A DNA stretch of 46,819 bases, taken from assembly GCA_026981855.1 (NCBI GenBank), contig JALSIB010000044.1:1-46819 (forward strand). Reading direction: 5' to 3'. A program made the position numbers and the translations under genes. Origin of the DNA: Methylothermaceae bacterium (GTDB taxonomy: Bacteria; Pseudomonadota; Gammaproteobacteria; Methylococcales; Methylothermaceae). Below, piece by piece: positions 23,853 to 31,469 of the stretch (positions within the stretch are counted from its first letter, which is position 1; every line of letters begins with the position of its first letter). Under the pieces are notes generated by a model, which ran no database searches, was not told the origin of the DNA, and saw only the letters and a list, made by a program, of their open reading frames with translations.

Positions 23853-24682
23853 AACCGGATACCCCCGCGCCGCAAATGACCGACGCCGGACTGGAGGCCG
23901 CTCTGCCGGTCACCGCTTACGACGAGCATGGCCGTCCCGTCAGCCGCGATATCGCCGCGGAACGTCCGCTGACCCTTTATCTGGATCGCCGGGAAATCGT
24001 CACCCTGATGACCCTGGGAACCCAACCCGAGCTTCTGGTTCTGGGCTATCTGCGCAATCAGGGGCTGGTCAGGCAACTGAGCGACATCGCAGCCGTCCAG
24101 GTGGATTGGGAAGTGGAAGCCGCCGCCGTGACCACCCGAAGCGGCAAGACCGACGCCCTGGACGAGAAACTCCATCATCGTGTCGTCACCACCGGTTGCG
24201 GCCAGGGAACGGTGTTCGGCAGGCTGCAGGAGAATCTGCGGCAGATCCGCCTGACCCCGCCCCCCCTTCGCCAGTCCACCCTGTACGAGCTGCTCGGCAA
24301 CTTGCGGCATCACAACGAGGTGTACAAACAGGCGGGCGCCGTCCACGGCTGCGCATTGTGCCGGGGCAGCGACATTCTGTTCTTCTGCGAGGACGTGGGC
24401 AGGCACAATGCGGTGGATGCGATCGCGGGCTACATGTGGCTTCAGGACATGGAAGGCGGCGACAAGCTTTTCTACACCACCGGCCGCCTGACCTCGGAGA
24501 TGGTGATCAAGGCCGCCCAAATGGGCATACCGGCGCTGCTGTCGCGCTCAGGCGTCACTCAGATGGGATTGGAGATGGCGCGAAGAACCGGCATGATCCT
24601 GATCAGCCGCGCCAAGGGAAAACATTTCCTGGTCTACAACGGCCATGAACGCTTGATCTACGATGCCCGCCCCCGTCATTGA
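23849..24682 (+). CDS. fdhD: Formate dehydrogenase accessory sulfurtransferase FdhD
   Basis: FdhD passes sulfur from IscS to the molybdenum/tungsten cofactor of formate dehydrogenase. This 277-residue protein has the family landmarks RPLTLYLDRREIVTLMTLGT (about 39-58), ELLVLGYLRNQGLV, CEDVGRHNAVDAIAGYM (about 180-196), TGRLTSEMV and LLSRSGVT. The usual CxxC loop appears here as GCGQG (C117 only), while a CxxC, HGCALC (C168, C171), lies later where most members have HAAAL. The variation suggests a subfamily with a moved cysteine pair. The start overlaps the rfbD stop as ATGA; the end overlaps the convergent KamA gene by 7 bases. Confidence 0.9.
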   Translation: MKPDTPAPQMTDAGLEAALPVTAYDEHGRPVSRDIAAERPLTLYLDRREIVTLMTLGTQPELLVLGYLRNQGLVRQLSDIAAVQVDWEVEAAAVTTRSGKTDALDEKLHHRVVTTGCGQGTVFGRLQENLRQIRLTPPPLRQSTLYELLGNLRHHNEVYKQAGAVHGCALCRGSDILFFCEDVGRHNAVDAIAGYMWLQDMEGGDKLFYTTGRLTSEMVIKAAQMGIPALLSRSGVTQMGLEMARRTGMILISRAKGKHFLVYNGHERLIYDARPRH

Positions 24683-26055
24683 TCCGGTTTCCGCATGGCT
24701 TCGAACGCCGCCTCGAAGAAAAACCGGGGCTCCCCGAAAGCAGGCCTGAGCTGATCCAGCCAGGTGGCTTGCGGATCGAAACGGGCGAAGAACGGCCGCT
24801 GCACCCAATCGGGATCACGCCCTTGCAAGAACCGCAGCACGAACACCTTTTCCCCCTGGATCGTGGCGACCCCCTGAACCTCCACTTTTCCCGGCCCGGC
24901 ACTCATACTCGGCCCCCGGGCGGTACGCCCCAGCCCCGATACCCGTTGGACCGCCTGGCGGTAAATCTCCCAGCAACGCGCCAAAGGCACCTCGAAATAC
25001 CGCCGGGCGCCGGTGTCGCGTTCCACGAACATATAATACGGGACGATTCCCAAGGCGACCTGGGTCTGCCACAACCGCGCCCAGACACCGGGGTCGTCGT
25101 TGATATGGGCCAGCAAAGGCCCCTGGGCCCGTATCACCGCGCCCGTGGCCCGGACCCTGGCGATGGCGCGGCGCGCCACTTCCGTTTCCAGCTCGCGCCA
25201 GTGATTGTAATGGGCCATCAGGGCGACATGCTTTCCCCCCGCCACCAGTTTCTCCAGCAGGCGCAACATATCGTCGGCATCCGGATCGGTCAGATAGCGA
25301 TAGGGCCAAAAACTCAACGACTTGGTTCCGATCCGGAGGGTGCGGAGGTGATCGAATTCAGGCGTCAACAAGGGTTCCAGATAATCCGCCAGGTGCCGGG
25401 TTTTCATCACCATGGGATCACCACCGGTGATCAGCAGGTCGGTGACCTCACGATGACGGCGCAGATAGTCATGGAGCGTGCCCGCTTCCCGGGTTGCCAT
25501 CCGCAAGGACTTGTCGCCGATGAACTGAGCCCAGCGGAAACAAAAAGTGCAATAACTGTGGCAGGTCTGGCCCTGGCTGGGAAAAAACAGCACCGTCTCG
25601 CGATATTTGTGCTGCAGGCCGGTGAGGGGCTCACCCTGCTGACCGCGGGGAATATTGAGTTCCAATTGACCTGCCGGATGAGGGTTGAGGGCCAGCCGGA
25701 TCCCCTCCACCCGCCGGCGCAATTCCGCCGGCGGCGCATCGCCGGCCAGCAGATCGGCGACAGCGGCGAAATCACCGGGATCCAACATGCCGGGTTGAGG
25801 AAACACCAGTTGGAAAAGGGGATCGTCCGGCACCTTCTCCCAGTCGATCAACTCCTCCACCACATAGCGGTTGACCCGGAAAGGAAGCACATGGGCCACC
25901 ACGCTCATGGCGTCACGCAAATCTCTCGAAACAGCCGCCAACGGGGCGATTCGTCCCTGCTCCAGATCCCGCAAGGTGTAGATTTCCAGGGCGGGACCTT
26001 GCTGCGATCGGGGGTAGCGCTGCGCCACTGCAGCAGATTCACTTTTGGCGTTCAC
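24676..26055 (-). CDS. KamA-family radical SAM protein (lysine 2,3-aminomutase-like)
   Basis: A 459-residue radical SAM/PLP protein. The cluster motif is C165-X3-C169-X2-C172 (TCHSYCTFCFRW), followed by ITGGDPMVMKT (about 209-219) and the aminomutase-like LRIGTKSLSFWPYRY (about 240-254). A PLP lysine candidate is K390 in AGPGKVEVQG, the site matching the GGGGK of lysine 2,3-aminomutase. It is longer than EpmB (about 340), so a beta-lysine- or other amino-acid-mutase role is likelier than EF-P modification, but the substrate is unknown. The start is a GTG at 26055 with only a weak ribosome site; the next ATG is too far in. Confidence 0.85.
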   Translation of the reverse strand: MNAKSESAAVAQRYPRSQQGPALEIYTLRDLEQGRIAPLAAVSRDLRDAMSVVAHVLPFRVNRYVVEELIDWEKVPDDPLFQLVFPQPGMLDPGDFAAVADLLAGDAPPAELRRRVEGIRLALNPHPAGQLELNIPRGQQGEPLTGLQHKYRETVLFFPSQGQTCHSYCTFCFRWAQFIGDKSLRMATREAGTLHDYLRRHREVTDLLITGGDPMVMKTRHLADYLEPLLTPEFDHLRTLRIGTKSLSFWPYRYLTDPDADDMLRLLEKLVAGGKHVALMAHYNHWRELETEVARRAIARVRATGAVIRAQGPLLAHINDDPGVWARLWQTQVALGIVPYYMFVERDTGARRYFEVPLARCWEIYRQAVQRVSGLGRTARGPSMSAGPGKVEVQGVATIQGEKVFVLRFLQGRDPDWVQRPFFARFDPQATWLDQLRPAFGEPRFFFEAAFEAMRKPDQ

Positions 26056-26082
26056 GCTCGTTCTTAAACCATAAAATACATT

Positions 26083-26091
26083 AGTATATCA
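26083..26091 (-). promoter_or_regulatory. Extended -10 promoter for the KamA-like gene
   Basis: On the minus strand TGATATACT (TG, one base, TATACT) lies about 28 bases before the GTG start at 26055. A typical start site would leave a leader of about 21 bases. No -35 match was found, as is common with extended -10 elements. Confidence 0.45.
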
Positions 26092-26199
26092 TTTTGTCCA
26101 TCGAGGCTTCTTCACCACTGAAACAGCGCCGTGAACCGCCGGCTCAGAGAGAAGCGCCCTTGCGAAGACAATTGCGCTTGCGTTTCATACAACATCCAC

Positions 26200-26228
26200 T
26201 TGCATTGGGTTGATGGTTCCCCTAGAAT
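26200..26228 (+). promoter_or_regulatory. Sigma-70 promoter for rplM-rpsI
   Basis: TTGCAT (26200-26205), a 17-base spacer and TAGAAT (26223-26228) match the consensus at 4 and 5 positions with ideal spacing. The start should be near 26235, giving a leader of about 34 bases to rplM with an AAGGAG ribosome site. Confidence 0.7.
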
Positions 26229-26268
26229 ACCCGGTTTATTCAGCCCCCCATAGATCGTAAGGAGTACA

Positions 26269-26697
26269 ATGAAGACCTTTAGCGCCAAACCACACGAAGT
26301 AAAACGCGACTGGTATCTCATCGACGCCGAAGGAAAGACATTGGGGCGTCTGGCCAGCGAAATCGCCCGGCGCTTGCGGGGCAAGCACAAACCCGAATAC
26401 ACCCCCCACGTGGATACCGGCGATTACATCATCGTGATCAACGCCGAAAAGGTCCGCGTCACGGGACGCAAGGAAGAACAGAAAACCTATTACCGGCACA
26501 GCGGTTATCCAGGCGGCATCAAGTCCATCACCCTTGGAAAACAGCGGGCCAGCCACCCGGAAAGAATCATCGAAAGCGCCGTGCGTGGCATGTTGCCGAA
26601 GAATCCCCTCGGACGCGCCATGTTCCGCAAACTGAAGGTTTACGCCGGCCCCGAACACAACCATCATGCCCAGCAACCCAAAGCATTGGAACTGTAA
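26269..26697 (+). CDS. rplM: 50S ribosomal protein L13
   Basis: L13 is an early-assembling 23S rRNA-binding protein of the large subunit. The 142-residue length is the family norm. Typical stretches are [20 protein letters not shown] at the start, [20 protein letters not shown] (about 24-43), [19 protein letters not shown] and [26 protein letters not shown] stands 7 bases before the ATG. It is followed after 10 bases by rpsI, the near-universal bacterial pair, and a promoter lies upstream. Autoregulation by L13 is known in E. coli, but no leader structure was evaluated here. Confidence 0.98.
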   Translation: MKTFSAKPHEVKRDWYLIDAEGKTLGRLASEIARRLRGKHKPEYTPHVDTGDYIIVINAEKVRVTGRKEEQKTYYRHSGYPGGIKSITLGKQRASHPERIIESAVRGMLPKNPLGRAMFRKLKVYAGPEHNHHAQQPKALEL

Positions 26698-26707
26698 ATA
26701 ACAAGTC

Positions 26708-27103
26708 ATGGCACAAACGCAATACAACTATGGTACCGGACGCCGCAAGACTTCCGTCGCGCGTGTCTTCATCAAACCTGGCTCCGGCCAGATCATCGTC
26801 AATCGCAAACCGGTGGACGACTATTTCGGCCGCAAGACCGACTGCATGATCGTTCGCCAGCCGCTCGAATGTGTTGAAATGACCGACAAATTCGATATCA
26901 TGGTCACAGTCAAGGGCGGTGGTCCCACCGGCCAGGCGGGTGCGGTCCGGCATGGCATCACCCGCGCTCTGATCGATTACGATGAGGCCCTTCGTTCCCC
27001 CTTGCGCAAGGCGGGCTACGTGACCCGCGACGCCCGCAAGGTGGAGCGCAAGAAGGTCGGACTCCACAAGGCTCGCAAGCGCCCGCAATACTCCAAGCGC
27101 TGA
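26708..27103 (+). CDS. rpsI: 30S ribosomal protein S9
   Basis: S9 sits in the head of the 30S subunit and its C-terminal tail reaches the P-site tRNA. The 131-residue protein shows [20 protein letters not shown] at the start (about 8-27), [20 protein letters not shown] (about 74-93) and the conserved tail [17 protein letters not shown] ending in the invariant SKR. It is cotranscribed with rplM, and a tRNA-Gln gene begins 8 bases after its stop with no terminator between, so the tRNA is probably processed from the same transcript. Confidence 0.98.
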   Translation: MAQTQYNYGTGRRKTSVARVFIKPGSGQIIVNRKPVDDYFGRKTDCMIVRQPLECVEMTDKFDIMVTVKGGGPTGQAGAVRHGITRALIDYDEALRSPLRKAGYVTRDARKVERKKVGLHKARKRPQYSKR

Positions 27104-27111
27104 TGTGTTAT

Positions 27112-27185
27112 TGGGGGATCGTCTAGCGGCAGGACTGCGGACTCTGACTCCGCCAACCCAGGTTCGAATCCTGGTCCCCCAGCCA
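27112..27185 (+). tRNA. tRNA-Gln (CUG anticodon)
   Basis: A 74-base cloverleaf. The acceptor TGGGGGA pairs with TCCCCCA; a G discriminator and encoded CCA (27183-27185) follow. The anticodon stem GCGGA/TCCGC holds loop CUCUGAC, with anticodon CUG, which reads CAG (Gln). The T-arm contains GGTTCGAATCC. It lies between rpsI and a terminator, so it is likely released from the ribosomal-protein transcript. Confidence 0.95.
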
Positions 27186-27194
27186 TACGACGAC

Positions 27195-27219
27195 AAGCCA
27201 CCCACCCAGGGTGGCTTTT
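27195..27219 (+). terminator. Rho-independent terminator after tRNA-Gln
   Basis: AAGCCACCC (27195-27203), loop ACCCA and GGGTGGCTT (27209-27217) form a 9-bp stem running into TTTT. It ends the rplM-rpsI-tRNA-Gln transcript 10 bases after the tRNA and separates it from ccmB. Confidence 0.85.
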
Positions 27220-27244
27220 CATTGAGCGTTAAATGCGTTGAGCG

Positions 27245-27925
27245 ATGGCCGTCTCATCCTTAGCCGCCTTTTGGGCAATTCTCCAGCGGGATCTTCGCCT
27301 TGCCTACCGGCACCGTGGAGAATTACTCAACCCTCCCCTTTTTTTCCTCATGGTCGTCTCTCTCTACCCCCTGGGCATCAGCCCCGAACCCGAAATTCTA
27401 CGCACCATCGCACCGGGGGTCGTGTGGATAGCCGCCCTGCTGGCGGCCCTGTTTTCCCTGGAAAACCTGTTCAAGGCCGATTTCCTCGACGGCACGCTGG
27501 AACAACTGGCGTTGAGCCCCCACCCCCTTCCCCTGCTGGCGGCCAGCAAGGTTCTGGCGCATTGGCTGATCAGCGGCTTGCCAATGATCGTGCTGGCCCC
27601 CTTGTTGGCCCTGTTGTTGACGATGTCCCCGGCCGCCACAGCAGCCCTGGTGATGACACTGGCCCTTGGCACCCCCCTCCTCAGCTTGATCGGCGCCGTG
27701 GGAACCGCTCTCACCGTTGGATTGAAACGCGGCGGCGTGCTGTTGACATTGTTGATCCTGCCCCTCTATATTCCAGTGCTAATCTTCGCCACCAACGCGG
27801 TCTCTGCGGCGGCAGCGGGAATGCCCATCAGCGGACAATTGTACTTCCTCGGCTCGCTGTTGGCGCTGGCGATCACCCTGGCCCCCATCGCGATCGCGGC
27901 CGCCATCCGGATCAGCTTGAGCTGA
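27245..27925 (+). CDS. ccmB: Heme exporter protein CcmB
   Basis: CcmB is the membrane subunit of the CcmAB ATPase of System I cytochrome c maturation, which releases holo-CcmE from CcmC/D. The 226-residue protein has a cytoplasmic start with LQRDLRLAYRHRGELLNPPL (about 13-32), and about six hydrophobic segments, at roughly 31-48, 54-72, 101-127, 135-155, 160-183 and 199-222. LEQLALSPHPLPLLAASKVL (about 85-104) is characteristic. There is no strong ribosome site before the ATG at 27245. The ATPase gene ccmA, normally just upstream, is missing: a tRNA and terminator occupy that position. A gap of 173 bases separates it from ccmC. Confidence 0.92.
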   Translation: MAVSSLAAFWAILQRDLRLAYRHRGELLNPPLFFLMVVSLYPLGISPEPEILRTIAPGVVWIAALLAALFSLENLFKADFLDGTLEQLALSPHPLPLLAASKVLAHWLISGLPMIVLAPLLALLLTMSPAATAALVMTLALGTPLLSLIGAVGTALTVGLKRGGVLLTLLILPLYIPVLIFATNAVSAAAAGMPISGQLYFLGSLLALAITLAPIAIAAAIRISLS

Positions 27926-28098
27926 TGTTTAAGCAAAATCTGATATGATGTCTCTTTTCCAACCATCGACGATCGGAAGCGGCCCTCAGGAACGTCACGC
28001 ACCCGCCTCAGCCGGACGCCTTCGGATCGGATCATCGGGCCACTCTCATGAATGCTGGTATCATGCGCTGACAGAACCCATCCAACAAGGGACGAATC
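27926..28098 (+). promoter_or_regulatory. ccmB-ccmC spacer with extended -10 elements and foldable DNA
   Basis: This gap is unusual because ccmB and ccmC are often adjacent. It holds TGATATGAT (27942-27950) and TGGTATCAT (28056-28064), both extended -10 patterns; the second lies about 35 bases before the ccmC ATG. Between them the sequence can pair CGATC-G-GAAG with CTTC-G-GATCG (near 27970 and 28022) across GC-rich DNA. No coding frame is credible. I read it as a promoter region for ccmC-onward genes, perhaps with a structured leader. Confidence 0.4.
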
Positions 28099-28887
28099 AT
28101 GTGGGCATTTTTTCATAAACTCGCCTCACCCAAACATTTCTATCGCATCACCGGTTCCTGGATTCCATGGCTTTGGGCCGTCACCCTGTTGTTCATGATT
28201 CCAGGGCTCTATCTGGGATTATGGGTCGCTCCGCCCGACTATCAACAGGGTGACAGCTTCCGCATCATGTACGTCCATGTACCGGCCGCCTGGATGTCCT
28301 TGTTCATTTACGTCTTCATGGCCGTCACCGGCGGCATCGGATTGATCTGGAACATGAAGATGGCCGACATCATGGCCGCCAGTTCGGCACCCGTCGGCGC
28401 CTCCTTCACTTTCCTCGCCCTGGTGACCGGCGCCATCTGGGGAAAACCCATGTGGGGCACTTGGTGGGTTTGGGACGCCCGCCTGACTTCGGAGCTGATC
28501 CTGCTGTTCCTGTACCTCGGCTACATCGCCCTCCACTCCGCCATCGACGATCCTCGCACCGCCGCCAGGGCAGCGGCGATCCTGGCGATCGTCGGCAGTG
28601 TCAACATCCCCATCATCCACTATTCGGTGGAATGGTGGAACACGCTGCATCAGGGCCCCACCGTCACCCGTCTGGACAAGCCCGCCATCCATCCCTCCAT
28701 GCTGTGGCCCCTGTTATTGATGGCCGGCGCCTTTCAGGTTTATTTCTTCACCGTACTGCTGATGCGCGCCCGCAGCGAGCTGCTGTGGCGGGAACGACGT
28801 GCCCGCTGGGTCAGGGAACTGTTCGGGAACTCGGCGGGCACCACGGTATCGAATACACAGTCCAACTCTGACAAGGCTGTCACATGA
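28099..28887 (+). CDS. ccmC: Heme exporter/handling protein CcmC
   Basis: CcmC presents heme to CcmE in the periplasm. The 262-residue, six-segment membrane protein carries the heme-handling WWD motif GKPMWGTWWVWDARLTSEL (about 115-133) and two conserved His regions, MYVHVPAAWM (about 57-66) and IHYSVEWWNTLHQGPT (about 173-188). The C-terminus has a longer hydrophilic tail of about 30 residues. An ACAAGGGACGAATC ribosome region precedes the ATG. The end overlaps ccmD as ATGA. An extended -10 lies upstream, so ccmC may start the main ccm transcript. Confidence 0.96.
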   Translation: MWAFFHKLASPKHFYRITGSWIPWLWAVTLLFMIPGLYLGLWVAPPDYQQGDSFRIMYVHVPAAWMSLFIYVFMAVTGGIGLIWNMKMADIMAASSAPVGASFTFLALVTGAIWGKPMWGTWWVWDARLTSELILLFLYLGYIALHSAIDDPRTAARAAAILAIVGSVNIPIIHYSVEWWNTLHQGPTVTRLDKPAIHPSMLWPLLLMAGAFQVYFFTVLLMRARSELLWRERRARWVRELFGNSAGTTVSNTQSNSDKAVT

Positions 28888-29054
28888 ACTGGAATCAATG
28901 GTTGAACATGGGCGGCTACGGCGCCTATGTCTGGAGCGCATACGGATTGACCGCGATCGTCCTGGTCTGGAACTGGCTCTCGCCCCTGCTACGGAGGCGG
29001 GAGGTGATGCGAAAACTCAAATCGTGGTATCGACAGGAGGAAAGGTTGCCATGA
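28884..29054 (+). CDS. ccmD: Heme exporter protein CcmD
   Basis: CcmD is a small single-span protein needed to release holo-CcmE from CcmC. This 56-residue frame has the family start WNQWLNMGGYGAYVWSAYGL (residues 3-22), one membrane segment (about 14-33) and a positively charged tail, LRRREVMRKLKSWYRQEE. It overlaps ccmC and ccmE by 4 bases each (ATGA), which fixes both ends. The gene is short but its place and sequence make it certain. Confidence 0.95.
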   Translation: MNWNQWLNMGGYGAYVWSAYGLTAIVLVWNWLSPLLRRREVMRKLKSWYRQEERLP

Positions 29055-29512
29055 CGCCAAGACAGCGCCGCATGGTCTGGGTTTCGTTGATCGTTGTCGG
29101 CGTCAGTATCGCCACTTTTCTCGCCCTGGCCGCATTTCAGAAAAACCTGCTCTATTTCTACACCCCCAGTCAGATCGCCAGTGGCGAGGCGCCGACCGGT
29201 TACGCCTTCCGCGTCGGCGGGCTGGTCGAAAACGGCAGTGTGAAGCGTGATCCAGGCAGCCTCGCGGTGCGCTTCACCCTCACAGACGGCGCCGCTAGGG
29301 TGACGGTCTTCTACGACGACATTCTGCCCGACCTGTTCCGGGAGGGCCAGGGCATCATCGCCATCGGACAACTTCAGCCCGATGGCCTGTTCAAGGCCAG
29401 CCAGGTTCTGGCGAAGCACGACGAAAACTACATGCCGCCGGAGGTTGCCGATGCCTTGAAAAAATCCGGGAAAATGCCACCGGTCGATGAATTCAAGGGA
29501 GAAGCCCGATGA
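29051..29512 (+). CDS. ccmE: Heme chaperone CcmE
   Basis: CcmE carries heme in the periplasm through a covalent bond to a histidine. The 153-residue protein has an N-terminal anchor (about 9-28), an OB-fold domain with FYTPSQIASGEAPTGYAFRV (about 36-55), and the heme-binding motif VLAKHDENYMPPEV, with H123 as the attachment site and Y127 as the likely ligand. The start at 29051 overlaps the ccmD stop; upstream codons of the frame are the ccmC/ccmD shadow. It overlaps ccmF by 4 bases. Confidence 0.97.
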   Translation: MTPRQRRMVWVSLIVVGVSIATFLALAAFQKNLLYFYTPSQIASGEAPTGYAFRVGGLVENGSVKRDPGSLAVRFTLTDGAARVTVFYDDILPDLFREGQGIIAIGQLQPDGLFKASQVLAKHDENYMPPEVADALKKSGKMPPVDEFKGEAR

Positions 29513-31464
29513 TCGCCGAAGCTGGCCATCTGGCGCTGATCTTCGCTTTGTTGATGGCGGCATTGCAGGCGGTTTTCCCTCTGGCGGGGGCGACGCTCGG
29601 AATGCCCGCCTGGGTGGGGGTGGCACGCCCTGCGGCGCGGGCGCAAAGCCTGTTTCTCCTGATCGCCTTCGGCTGTCTGGTCCAGAGCTTCGTCGACAAC
29701 GACTTCTCGGTGCTGTACGTGGCCGAACACAGCAATTCGGCCCTGCCCTTGTTTTACCGCATCGCAGCCACCTGGGGCGCCCACGAAGGCTCGGTGCTCC
29801 TTTGGGCCACCATCCTGGGTCTGTGGGCAGGGGCGGTCAGCCTCTTCAGCCGCGGCCTGTCGGAAGTCTTCGTGGCCCGGGTGCTGGGCGTCCTGGGGCT
29901 CGTCAGCGTCGGTATCCTGTTGTTCATTCTCTTCACCTCGAATCCTTTCGAACGCCTGCTTCCCGCCCCCCTTGACGGCAGGGATCTCAACCCCCTGCTG
30001 CAGGACTTCGGTCTGGCCGTCCACCCCCCCATGCTCTACATGGGATACGTCGGCATGGCGGTTCCCTTCAGCTTCGCCATCGCCGCATTGCTTTCCGGCT
30101 CTCTGGACATCGCTTGGGCACGCTGGTCGAGGCCGTGGACGCTGGTAGCCTGGGCCTTCCTCACCCTGGGAATCACCCTGGGTTCCTGGTGGGCCTACTA
30201 TGAGCTCGGATGGGGCGGTTGGTGGTTCTGGGATCCGGTGGAAAACGCCTCTTTCATGCCATGGTTGATGGCCACCGCCTTGATCCACTCGCTGGCGGTC
30301 ACGGAAAAAAGGGGCGCTTTCAAAGCCTGGACCGTGCTGCTGGCGATCTTCGCCTTTTCCCTGAGTCTGCTCGGCATGTTCCTGGTGCGTTCGGGCATTC
30401 TGGTGTCGGTACACGCTTTTGCCAACGACCCGGAAAGGGGGCTGTTCATTCTGATTTTCCTCGGACTGGTGATTGGCGGTTCCCTGCTCCTTTACGCTCT
30501 GCGGGCCCCCACGGTGAAGGACCATGCCCGCTTTCACTGGTTCTCCCGCGAATCCCTGCTGCTGCTCAACAACGTCTTGCTGGTGATCGCTTGCGCCAGC
30601 GTTCTGCTCGGCACCCTCTACCCTCTGGTGCTCGATGCTCTGGGGCTGGGCAAGATCTCCGTGGGCCCCCCTTATTTCGGCTCCGTCTTCACGCCCTTGA
30701 CGGCCCCCCTCTTTCTGCTTGCGGGAATCGGACCCCTGGTCGCCTGGCGACAAGGGAACCCTTCCAGACTGTGGCGTCAGGTGCGCTGGCTGATCCCCCT
30801 TAGCATCGTGGCTGCGGTGGTCCTGACGGTCTTGTGGTTCGACATCGGCCAGATCGCCACCGTGGCCGGCTTGAGCTGCGCTTTCTGGCTCGCCACGACC
30901 TCCCTCCTGCCTCTCTGGCAACGTTTCCGTCACCGCAAGGGGCTGGGCGGATTGCGCCAACCCCTGGGCTACTACGGCATGACACTGGCCCATTTCGGGC
31001 TGGCGGTCTTTCTGGTGGGGGTGACGGTTTCCAATCATTTCAGCATCGAAAAAACCGTACGTCTGGAAACGGGAGAATCCGCCACCCTGGGTGGCTACAC
31101 CTTCCTGTTCGAGGGGGTCAGGGAAATCGAGGGACCCAACTACACCGCCCGGGAAGGGCTGTTCACGGTCAGTGACGGCGACAGAATCACCGCCCGGCTC
31201 CGGCCGCAGAAGCGTTTTTACCCCGTCCAACGCAACGTCATGACGGAAGCCGCCATCGATCCATCGCTGGCTAGGGATATCTATGTGGCGCTCGGCGAGT
31301 CATTGGAAGGGGACGCCTGGAGCGTGCGCCTCTACGTCAAGCCCGCCATCCGCTGGATCTGGCTCGGTGGTCTGCTGATGATGACCGGCGGCTTCCTGGC
31401 CGCGGCCGACCGCCGCTACCGCCTGACCGTCAAGGACGAAACCATCGTCACCACACCTGCCTGA
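29509..31464 (+). CDS. ccmF: Cytochrome c heme lyase subunit CcmF
   Basis: CcmF, with CcmH and CcmI, attaches heme from CcmE to apocytochrome c. The 651-residue protein has many membrane segments. Its heme-handling WWD motif is WGGWWFWDPVENASFMPWL (about 235-253), with periplasmic His in YVAEHSNSALP (about 69-79), WGAHEGSVLLW (about 89-99) and LAVHPPMLYMGYVGM (about 169-183). The C-terminal periplasmic domain contains YTAREGLFTV and PVQRNVMTEAAID. It begins in an ATGA overlap with ccmE and ends 5 bases before ccmG. Confidence 0.97.
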   Translation: MIAEAGHLALIFALLMAALQAVFPLAGATLGMPAWVGVARPAARAQSLFLLIAFGCLVQSFVDNDFSVLYVAEHSNSALPLFYRIAATWGAHEGSVLLWATILGLWAGAVSLFSRGLSEVFVARVLGVLGLVSVGILLFILFTSNPFERLLPAPLDGRDLNPLLQDFGLAVHPPMLYMGYVGMAVPFSFAIAALLSGSLDIAWARWSRPWTLVAWAFLTLGITLGSWWAYYELGWGGWWFWDPVENASFMPWLMATALIHSLAVTEKRGAFKAWTVLLAIFAFSLSLLGMFLVRSGILVSVHAFANDPERGLFILIFLGLVIGGSLLLYALRAPTVKDHARFHWFSRESLLLLNNVLLVIACASVLLGTLYPLVLDALGLGKISVGPPYFGSVFTPLTAPLFLLAGIGPLVAWRQGNPSRLWRQVRWLIPLSIVAAVVLTVLWFDIGQIATVAGLSCAFWLATTSLLPLWQRFRHRKGLGGLRQPLGYYGMTLAHFGLAVFLVGVTVSNHFSIEKTVRLETGESATLGGYTFLFEGVREIEGPNYTAREGLFTVSDGDRITARLRPQKRFYPVQRNVMTEAAIDPSLARDIYVALGESLEGDAWSVRLYVKPAIRWIWLGGLLMMTGGFLAAADRRYRLTVKDETIVTTPA

Positions 31465-31469
31465 AATCC

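Noticed and set aside
29428-31230. Long leftward frame of 600 codons opposite ccmF
   Set aside because: It is the antisense shadow of ccmF, rich in Gln, His, Gly and Pro; GC-rich coding DNA often yields such frames.
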